Shown in pieces: positions 55,099-64,000 of a stretch of 64,000 bases of DNA; within the stretch, counting starts at the first letter, position 1, and every line of letters begins with the position of its first letter. The stretch comes from Limonium bicolor (taxonomy: Eukaryota > Streptophyta > Magnoliopsida > Caryophyllales > Plumbaginaceae): the NCBI GenBank assembly GCA_023374045.1, contig CM041783.1:119723503-119787502 (forward strand), given 5' to 3'. The position numbers and the translations under genes were made by a program. The notes below the pieces were generated by a model, which was not told where the DNA came from, did not search any database, and saw only the letters and a list, made by a program, of their open reading frames with translations.

Positions 55099-58000
55099 TG
55101 AAATACCCCGAATCTGATTAATACTTTTTTATTATTAAATAACAAAGAATTAATCTAAAAATATATCATTTCACATACGCATGCTAATTTATGGATGCAA
55201 ACGTTACGTAAATTAATATTACGCGTGCACATGCAAACTCATGCACGCAAACTCGTACGTAAAAATAGTCGTTTTATCGTAAACGCTAACGGGCGTAATT
55301 TTACAAACGTCGTAACATACTCGAACAAAATGCTCATGTACGTTTGTTAACAAGGATTAAACCTCCTTACGAAACAAGCTCAACTAGGAGAGCGTCATCT
55401 AGGAAAAATATATACGAGCGTTTATACGACTTGGTACACAATAACGTTCACTGTAAAAACGTGAAAAGTACTAACGAGCATCGTAAATATTTTACGATTG
55501 CCTAAACATTTATGAATGCTAAAATAAATTGATATACACATTTAAACAATGTAAAACTTATGTTACATAATCTTAATACTTGTTATATATCATGAATACA
55601 TAAGAAATGTTATACCATTACATATAACACAAAGTATACTAGTTAAAAATCGGTACCATATAAACCGGTTTTACATACCAATTTTTGGGACTTATGTTAT
55701 ACACTTTTACTTAGTAAAATAATTAACTACCTAATGTATCTACCTTATATAAGTGAATACATTATTATGGCAAATTAAACCTACTAGTACATACCGTATA
55801 TTACCGGTAATATACTAGTATTTAACCCACCAAAAATCTGTAACATTTACCATGTGAGTTACGGTAGTGCATTAGCTTGTGATTAACCAAATGAATTAGG
55901 TAGTAAAGCACCACACAATTTAATGGTGGTTATGATCATGGTTAGCACTAAAATTCTGTAGCAATTCCCACATAGATAGACGGTATTATAGCTCACAATT
56001 AATCAATTAAACCTGGAGCTATTAGCATATGCATACGGTAGGCGTTGAATAAAAAAAAACTGTACTAAACGATTAACGTGAGCACATGAGCTCCAAATGA
56101 ACAAAAAAAAACGTTGACTACCTATTACCGTTCAATTGGATCGGTTAGTAGGACTACATCCCTCTTAGAAAATTAATATCATCTCATTGCACTTATTATA
56201 ATATAGTGCTACCTAGTAATTACCCTGAAATTACACTTTTATGTTCCCATGTGAATGATCCATGTGAAGTCATCTTATTAAAAATGTAATTAAATATCTG
56301 GACCTATTGCCGTTCAATCAGGGTTATTCCCTTGACATACGGCTGATTCCAACAATTATACATGACTCATCAATTGCTTTAATTAAGTAGAAGATTATTA
56401 CCACTTTGGTTTGGTGACAATTAATTAAATAACTTACCACTCCACCATGCTTTATCATTACGGCCTCCTTAAGTAGTCATTCTCAGCCACTTCCAAGCTC
56501 TGTACAACCTGCAAGAGCCACCAAACGTCGCACATATATATTAAGTATATAATGACTAAAGCAAATATCCTATCTATCGTACAACTACTACATTAAACAA
56601 TCAAGCCTATCTACCCCATTGGCTCATTATTGCCGCCTGGCCAGAGACTTTATTGCCACCCATTAAACAACTACAATTATTCACTAATTAGCCATCTAAG
56701 TCTATACAATAATGTGACAACCTATACCCACTAAGCCTTGTTAGCCGGTTACCTCCATTCTCTTATTACTCTTCTTCTCCAACCGTAGCAGCTCCTCTCT
56801 AATCGTTCCTTGCTACTTCATAACCAAGAGGATAACACCCAGCTACCAAGGTTAGCACCTCTTACTGTAGGTAAGTGCTCATGGCTTAAAAATGCCATTT
56901 TTCTTCCTATCTTCTTCCTCTCTTTAAGGAGCTCACCCACCTCCATTTTTATCCAGCAAACAAAGCTATATTGGAGCTTGAAGTAATGCAGTTTATCGGC
57001 TGAAAACAGAAGAAGAAAAGAAGGTTAGTTGTTGTAACTTCTTAAGGTATAAACATGCTAGAGATAAGTCCATTTCCTCCTTCTATACTTTCAGTTTTAC
57101 CCAGCTTTCTCTAAGCTTCTCCTCCTGTTTTTCTTCACGTAATAAAACAGTGGGTAACAACCATCTTTGTGAAGGAACAAATCCATGCAAGAAGCCTCAT
57201 TTTCATTCACTCTCGGTAAGAAAAAACTTGCCTATCTTCTCCTAATTGCAATGGTTATATATGGTGGTGTGATTACTAGTTTAATATCTTGTTTTGCTTT
57301 AGAAAATCAGGCGTAACAGCCATGCAAGCTCTCTTGCTGTACCAAGCTTTCGGTAAAAAAAATTCCCCATGTATACCATTGTTCTACCGGTAATGTGAGT
57401 GGGTATAAGTGGCAGTTTTAACTTTTGTTTTTGCTTACAAAAACCAGGGTAAGTAGCCCTTTAAACCAGCCTCAAACCAAGGTAAATACCTTGTATTTTC
57501 CTAGCTTAAATCCACCACTAATGACCTTGCTTACATGGCTAATGTATGACCTTTTTTTCTGCATGAAATGCTGCTGGAAAAACCCATGGAAAACTCCATG
57601 CTCAAACCGTTGGAAGACAGTCCTAAATATACCTATACTAAGTGAGTATTATTACCTTAATGAAGTATATACTAAGCTTATGTTATTAGCACTTCAAAAG
57701 CTAACTAAATTCTATGTTAAAACTAGACCGAGAGTGCTAGTTGCTGTTTGGTGTGCTTTGGTGGCTTGGAAATTAAAAGCTAGGTGAGAAAATCCTATCA
57801 TATACTATAATATGGTTTTCATGGCATTTTGTTACAAACATGTAGCAGCCGTGGGATTTATGGACAATATAAGACTTAATGATGTATTAAAATATTTAAT
57901 ACCATTTTTGGTTGGTTAGTTTGGTATATTAATGACCTATAAGGTCAAGGGAATAATTCAAGGGTTAAAAACATAATTTATAAAACTATATGGTAAATAA

Positions 58001-58710
58001 TAGTCATTGCCGAAAATTATAAGTGATATTGGAAGATTTTTGGTATATTATAAGTGTATAAATAATTTTAGAATTTGCCTAAGTGATTTAGATAATTTTA
58101 TGAGCATATTGATATATTAAAAACCTTTAAAAGTTAAGGTTATAATATTAAAAGCTTAGGAATTAAAATCTGGTGTCAAAAGGGTTTTGGTAATTTTAGA
58201 GTCCTTAAAATATTGGATTAAAAATACTTACGAATTTAAATAAAGAGTTTTGGTGAGTAAAAATAATTACTAGTGTTTAAATGACTAGTTTAATAAGTTA
58301 TGTGGTAAAAATATATTTTTGGAAAGTTTGGGGTAATTATGGTGAAAGTCGAGAGTTATAGGCCCTCTTGGAATAATTATGATATAATATAAAGGTAGGA
58401 ATTAAGTTATGAATTTTAGTTAATTTAAACAAGTGCTAAATTAACAATTTATAAAGTTTGGGGCTACTTTGTAATTTATAAAAGTTTATATAAAAAGTTG
58501 GAGTGTAATATGGGGCGAATCCATAATTAGAGTATATTTAAATTACATTTCCGAAATTTAGAGGAATTAAATATTAAACTATAGTTTATAAGTTATTTAT
58601 TAACTATTATAAAGTTTATGGGGTGAAAATGTAATTATAGGAAATATTTTATTCAAGGCCGATAGTTTGTGGGGCCAAGATGTAATTTCAGAAAAATAAT
58701 GAAGTCCAAA
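55099..58710 (+). repeat. TE6 3' LTR, start and body
   Basis: Begins TGAAATACCCCGAATC. CG-containing ACGT words are frequent at 55150-55520. A gene-leader-like part lies at 56700-57780, with CT-rich tracts and splice-like AAGGTTAG sites. It is followed by GGGG(T/A)AATTATGG-type AT-rich sequence. The expected ...GTTACA end was not found before TE7 begins at 58711. The 120-codon frame at 57425-57787 has no recognised domain. Confidence 0.6.
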
Positions 58711-61700
58711 TGAAATACCCCAAACCTATGTATGCTAAGTAATCATCGATTTATGATGTAGTAAGACTAAAATATGCCTTAGAAAGATTGGTAGACAATT
58801 TAAACCAAGGAAAACACAAGAAAACACCTTAAGGGCAATTTAGGCTAAAATGTGCTCTAAGCTTGGAGTGACTTTGATTAGCACCCAAATACCATTATAA
58901 GACTTTATTAACATGATAATGGACATGTTAAATCAATTACCAAAGAAAACCAAGCTCAAAAACAAGCTTAAACAGAAAATGTGCTTTAAGACTCCTTAAA
59001 GCACCTTTTTGAGAAATTGTCTTAGAAATGGGTTTTGAGTGGCTAAATGCCTATGATTACATCTTAATCAACATGTGTGCTAATTAGTATCACATTAGGA
59101 GGTCTAAATCAATGGGAACCCAAAAGTTTCACAAATATGTGCACTAATTTGTGAATAGTGCCCAAATTAAGCTTAAGTCAACATAAGTCAATAAGATGGT
59201 CAACCAAGACCATAAATATCTCCATTATAAGAGGGGGCCGGTTTTGGATGTGGGGAGTCACCACATGACTAAGCAATTAAAGGAAAAGAAGAGGAAAGTA
59301 AAGAAAGTTACTATTTGCTTTTAAAAGCAAAATATCTTATATTAGCCTACCGCTCTCCTCTCTTCTTCATTTCTCTTCTTCTTCCACAGTTTTATTCTTC
59401 TTCTCTCTGTTCTAAACCGTTCCCAAGCAGCTCCAATGTTGCCTCACCTTGCCTTGTCCATAACTTGCTCATTTTAGCTCCAAATCCAAAAATAAGCTTA
59501 GACAACTCTTAGTTAGACCAAGGCCTTGCTTCCTATCTTTTCAAAATTTGAAAAGCCTCATTTGGAGCCATGGGAAAACTCCATTGATGGAGGAAAATCA
59601 AGTTTGAAGAGCCCATTTGGTTCTCCATTCTCTTAAGGTAAAGAATATGTAAGAAAAACCATATTTCCATCACTTCTTCACATGTCCGAAAATTACACTC
59701 ATGGGGCTTCATTTTTATGCCTTGTTATAGCTTATTTTCTATTATCCAAGGGCTATAGGAGGTCCTTCTTGATTCATATCCAAGCTTGTTTTGAGAATCC
59801 AAGGTAAAGCATTCAATTTAATACCTTAAAGCACATTTTTAACCTAGGTTTTCATTCCTTAAGGTTAGTGTATTGTTTAGCACTCACGGGAGTCATTGAA
59901 TATTGATTAGAACATTGGCAAAGGAAATCTAATGGTTGGCCGAGATTCATTCAAGAAGAAGGTCTAAGGAGGAAGTTAAGATAAGCTTGGAAAAACAAGG
60001 TAAAATACTTACCTAATGGTGGTTTAAGGTTTAAGGGGTGGTATTTAGATAAAGTACTAATGTAGCTTAAAGCTTACATTAAGTAATGGGTTATATAACC
60101 TAGGAAAAAGAATTTAAACAAGCTTATGAACTTGTGATTAAGGAGCCAATGGAAATAAGTTAGTAAGATAAGTATAAGGTGAATTAAGAGAACCCTTATA
60201 TTGCTATGGGAGCATTGTTGTGTGTATTTGTAGGTTGAAAGCTTTTATATGTGGGAAATTCAGTGTTTAAGTTTAAGTTATTTAAGGGCCTTAGAGCCAT
60301 GTCATTTAAGAGCCTTAGTGCTATGCAATTTAAGATTATTGCACTATATTGAGTTTGTTGTGAATGAGTTGATCTGGGTGAGAAAATAAGATGAGAAAGG
60401 ACTTGATGTGTGTGAGATGGTTGAATGAGGAAAATAATGCATTTGGGCATGATAAAATACTAGGGAAGCTATGGCAAAATTTGAGTAGAAAACAAAGTGT
60501 TTAAGTGGTGGTGGTGAGTTAATATGCTCTAGGATTTACTAGGGATCATAAAGAGGAATTTGAGTGGAAATGAGTTAACTAAGTAGTTCTTGAGGTTTGG
60601 GATGACCTAGAGTTGTATAGGAGGGATTAGAGGATTGGTGGGTATATTGAACACACCAAAGTCATGTTAAGAGGAATGATAAGACTTGAGCAAAATTTGG
60701 ATGAAAAGATGTATAATGCTATAAGGTGATTTAGTTATGAACTAGGGAATATAACAATGAGAGTTTTGGGAAGCTTGAGTAAGTAGTGAAGATGCTAGTG
60801 ATGGACTAATGAGGTTCTAGTCTTGATGGTAAGGAATGGACTTGGAAATGGAAGAGAAAAGTGTAAGAGAATGTTGTAAATTGTCAAGGAAAAAGACTAG
60901 GAATGTATAAGAGTGTATGATTATGAGAATGGTGGATAAGTTGAGTAAAAGAGATGTAGATGTCTAAGAGGGACTAGGGGATCCAATGGTGAAATCAAGG
61001 CACCAAAACCATGGTGAAGGAAGCTAGGAAACTTGTACAACGTTTGAAGGAAAAATAAGGTATAATGACTTGTAAGGATGTAAGCATGTGCTAGATTATA
61101 TATAGCTTTGAGAAGTGTGAGTAAAGCAAATGGGTTGTGCATGATGATGCTTGAGGAGTAGTTAAGATGGTTGTGAAGAAACACTTTGGTTAGTTGAAGT
61201 TTAAGACAAAGTTTACATGTTGGAAATGTAAGGAATTAAGTTATAAGTGTTAAGAGTTTAGAAAGAACTTGAATAAAGATCAAGGAATTTAGAGGTGAGT
61301 TGATCCATGAGTTAGTTGGACTTTAAGTGCTAAAATGGTGTTGGAACATGTGTTAATACATGGGGAAAGATTAGAAGAAGATTGGACAAAAGAAGAAGTA
61401 TGGAAGGAGGTTCAAAACTATAAAATTTGACAGTTTAAGATGTGGTCCGGGACTTAGTCCTTGGATAAAGTCCCGGACCAACACTAAAAACAGGTCGAGA
61501 ATGCACCCAGGGGTTGGTCCGGGACCTTGGGTAAGTACCAAGTCCCGGACCATAGCTAAAATGTGGCCGAGAGTAAGGACATACATTGGTCCGGGACCTT
61601 AGGTCCGGACCATGTCCCGGACCATGTCCCGGACCAGACCAATTTACAAAGGAAATGTGTTTTTAAGGTGGTAAATGGAGGGGGCTTGTTGGGTAATGTG

Positions 61701-61930
61701 ATTATAAGGTTGTTAAGAGTTGTTTGGTGGAGTTTTAACGCCATTGGAGGTGTGAACAAGTGTGAGGTAAAATGAGAAATAAGTAACATAAGAGGTTAAG
61801 CTTAAACTACAATGACTTAGTGGTATTTAGTTGGAAATCATTAGTGATTAAGTAAGCTAGGTTAATTAAAAGTAATTAACCACCCAATTTGGTGAATGTT
61901 TTAGGGTTTGAGAATTTGGACTCTGATAAA
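58711..61930 (+). repeat. TE7 LTR (TE2-related), truncated
   Basis: Begins TGAAATACCCCAAACC like the sense strand of TE2 and follows it in order (for example GAGAAATTGTCTTAGAAATG; TTCACATGTCCGAAAATTACA), but is clearly divergent. Its hairpin array sits at 61444-61635. Similarity is lost near 61930 without a GTTACA end. No gene supported. Confidence 0.65.
61444..61635. repeat. GGTCCGGGAC hairpin array in TE7
   Basis: Three units pairing GGTCCGGGACTT or GGTCCGGGACCTTGG with AAGTCCCGGACC or CCAAGTCCCGGACC, plus extra GTCCCGGACCAT copies. It lies at the same relative LTR position as the GGTCGGTC array of TE2, but with different stem sequence. Confidence 0.8.
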
Positions 61931-62288
61931 TGTGAAATATATATACTTTTACGGTTTTAATTCTTCCTATTTTCATAACAATTCATGTCATATTTCTCAC
62001 TTATCATATATTTTTCCTTAGATTTATGTTTTGATATAAACTGATATATTTTATGTGTCAAATGCAGGAACAAATCTTGGATTAAATTCTTCATCATATA
62101 TATATATACACACACGCCGGATGATGATTATGGAATTCATTGGCGTATACCACTTTGACAAATGATGATTAAATCATCATTGCCTGCTGCTGGATATATC
62201 ATTAACCACATGATCACTTTTAGGATCAAATTCTCCACTTTATTCATGGTGGGATTGATGACTCACCTCACGTCAATGAATAACAATT
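61931..62288. other. AT-rich spacer
   Basis: No gene or element end recognised. It contains a short perfect palindrome (AATGATGATT/AATCATCATT) at 62161-62181. Confidence 0.5.
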
Positions 62289-62581
62289 CACTAGTAGAAA
62301 AAAGATTTTTAGTGTCAGAGCCTATAGCATCAGTTTTTAAGAAGACGTCACCTTAAATAATCTAGGGCGACGGTTTTATAATAAAGTGACGCTATAGGCT
62401 TAAAAAATCAAATTATGGGTGACATTTTGTGGCGGGTAAGTTTTGGTGGACAAATTATTGCATCTAAGGCGTCGGTTGCTTTATGAAGTAACACAACAGG
62501 TTAATATTGAGTGTCAGTTTAATAAAGCACCGACGCTCCAGAATTTTTGTTATAAAAAATAGAAATATTTTCTACTAACTG
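62289..62581. mobile_element. CACTA-type transposon end or small derivative
   Basis: CACTAGTAGAAAAAAG is the classic CACTA (En/Spm) terminus and is preceded by ATT as a possible 3-bp duplication. Subterminal GCGTCGGT and GCATCAGT words follow in both orientations. A degenerate inverted match (TTTTCTACTAACTG) lies at 62568-62581, but similar words continue to about 62630, so the right boundary is uncertain. Confidence 0.55.
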
Positions 62582-62639
62582 AGGCATCAGTCTAAAAAAC
62601 AATACGACACCAAACACCTAATTTTATTCTTGAATCTAT

Positions 62640-63338
62640 ATTTTTCCATTTCAGTGTTCTCCTTAACGCTAAACTCGGCGCGGTACTCTACACTTCATTT
62701 CACTGCTCTCATCGAATCCTCCACGGAACCCGAGAGAAATCCTATCACCTAGCATCCAAGAACTTCAATTTGCAGTAGGTAATTTGTGATAGTCCAGCCT
62801 TAAAATAAATTGCTCTCATTCCCTCTTCATTCCAGTAATGTTCTATGTTTTTAGGTTTTTTTATACACGGAGACGGTGCAGCTGCGCATCTAATTCTAGT
62901 TGTTGGCCAACAAGCTCACTTCAAAATTTTGTGGTAAATATTTCCATAACTTTCGCAGTTTCATTCCTACAAGCCTTCCGCCTTGGCCATCCATTCGACC
63001 AGTGAGGTGCTCATGCGCGAAGAATCAGAGGAGTTTGCGGGAAAAGATGTCGACGAGCCGTCGAGTCCTGTCAGTCTCACTTCTCCTCCTCCACGACCTC
63101 CCTTTTCCGCAGCGTATGCCCTTGTTTTCTACTTATCCTGCGATTAGATGATTAAATGTGCAAATCCTGCTATATTATCCAGCAAGAGATGCATGATTCT
63201 AGTATTATCTTTAAACTCTGAATGGTTGCTGCTTGGCCCTGGGAATCCAGTTTAATTTTCAGATAATGGTGATGGAAATTCATTTCTCTGATTGATAGAT
63301 GCAATTGCTGGTAACATCTTCGATATACACGTCAAGAG
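62640..63338 (+). CDS. Probable 5' end of a host gene with thylakoid-lumen-type signal (partial)
   Basis: 62650-62777 looks like a plant 5'-UTR exon ending CAGTAG|GTAATT. A coding-like stretch to 63113 reads PPWPSIRPVRCSCAKNQRS, then SRRVLSVSLLLLHDLPFPQ: a basic, Ser-rich segment followed by a twin-Arg pair and a hydrophobic core. This is the layout of a bipartite transit peptide for Tat import into the thylakoid lumen. A donor follows at 63113|63114 (CAGC|GTATG). A 40-bp exon at 63299-63338 (after TGATAG, before AAGAG|GTGAGT) continues in frame as HAIAGNIFDIHVKR, giving an AIA lumenal cleavage site. The product is not identified. No ATG opens the frame before 63047 (a TAG lies at 62897-62899), so an upstream exon is needed, or the start is lost. 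The rest lies beyond the window. Confidence 0.42.
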
Positions 63339-64000
63339 GTGAGTATAATGTTCAATTCTTCCTCCGGTGTTTGTGCGATTTGAGCCCCTTGTAGGCCGAA
63401 ATTGAATTGATTCGAGTCATAAGGAAAGAACATTATGCATTATACACTTGCTGAAGCTGTTGAACAGGTGTAATGTAGTTAGCTACATTAGCAGACTTTA
63501 TGTGCTATATATGGGTGGGGGATGCAACAGCAATATGAGATGTTTATTAAGCTCTCAGTTATTTACTTCTATTAGTACAATGTGTTTTCACAATATAAAA
63601 GTCGTCAAAGTTAAACATACATTTATCGGGATAGTCTCCTCTTCAACACTTTAATGTGGCAGCCCTGAACTGATAAAACAGTACCGGTGGCACTGTCATG
63701 TTGGTTGATTAAAGAGTGTTCAAAAGTAATACAGCATATGTTCATGCAGTTCCGAAAGTGCTCTAGCTGCTGAATTTAAATCCTGTAGCGTACTTTGTAA
63801 AAGATCAAAGAAATTGAGGAAATTACATTGCCAGATTCCTGTTTTCAGTCACTGATCCTGTTTCAACTTCAGCATTTGTTTGCCTGCTCAAGCTGGATGT
63901 TTTTTCTCAAGCCGCTACCTTTGGCTTACACTCTTATGAAAATTTGCTTTGTTTTTTATCATGAAGAATATGCCCTATTGCTTCTGTTTAGTTTTCTTTG
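63339..64000. other. Probable intron and further DNA of the right-edge gene
   Basis: Begins with GTGAGTATAATG, a good plant donor. I could not identify a further exon with confidence in the remaining 660 bases. Confidence 0.35.

Noticed and set aside
57425..57787. 120-codon plus frame as a gene
   Set aside because: No recognised domain, lies in the TE6 LTR, and its composition matches the surrounding leader-like LTR sequence.
24306..61635. Regularly spaced palindromes as CRISPR-like arrays
   Set aside because: Plant nuclear DNA, LTR location, unequal spacers that are repeated between LTR copies, and no cas-type genes.

Overview
The window is nuclear DNA of a flowering plant, probably a eudicot. 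It is AT-rich, has no bacterial-style gene packing, carries plant MITEs and nested Ty3/gypsy elements, and its left edge holds the first coding exon of a TIME FOR COFFEE (TIC)-like clock gene on the minus strand. A second probable host gene start, with a thylakoid-lumen-type targeting signal, lies at the right edge (about 62,640-63,340). Almost everything between them is transposable elements inserted into one another. Two 500-base N gaps (7250-7749 and 43444-43943) interrupt the sequence.

Layout. 1-2150: TIC-like exon 1, GA-rich leader and upstream DNA. 2154-4568: a 1.3-kb non-autonomous hAT element with an 8-bp target duplication, directly followed by a Stowaway MITE, then another small MITE. 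4570-7249: degenerate repeats and a second Stowaway MITE. 7750-28366: a tandem LTR-internal-LTR-internal-LTR array (TE1) with only 831 bp between its LTRs, split by TE2 (8168-22227). TE2 is 14.1 kb, has 4.5-4.6-kb LTRs, a 4.9-kb internal region without recognisable protein domains and a TTGGA target duplication, so it is a LARD-type element. 28367-34977: leader, primer binding site and a very long (5.5-kb) LTR of TE3. 34978-40341: plus-strand LTR pieces (TE5) and a minus-strand LTR piece (TE8). 40342-54251: TE4, a chromodomain-bearing Ty3/gypsy (Tekay/Del-like) element on the minus strand, the only one with coding domains. 54252-61930: plus-strand LTR pieces TE6 and TE7. 62289 onward: a CACTA-like end and the right-edge gene.

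The main discovery candidate is in TE4. Between gag and protease sits an AlkB-family Fe(II)/2-oxoglutarate dioxygenase domain (48865-49603) with the HxD...H iron-binding triad intact. It is not interrupted by introns and is followed by an AATAAA signal, and the inserted block is bordered by two copies of AGGTAAC. Without the block, gag and protease would be in one frame. The gag itself contains two convincing spliceosomal introns, and a third predicted splice would join gag to AlkB in frame, giving a 568-codon open frame. Protease to integrase is broken by shifts and stops. A retrotransposon carrying a captured nucleic-acid demethylase-type gene recalls the AlkB domains of some plant RNA viruses, but I know of no described plant LTR element of this form.

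A second theme is RNA- or DNA-structure signals shared by otherwise different LTR families: arrays of GC-rich hairpins inside the LTRs, a stem-loop with changing stem but constant loop just before the polypurine tract, and a pyrimidine-tract/CAG-GTAC module near the LTR end. The two LTRs of TE2 differ mostly by single-base indels. This points to residual assembly error, so single frameshifts in this window should be read with caution.
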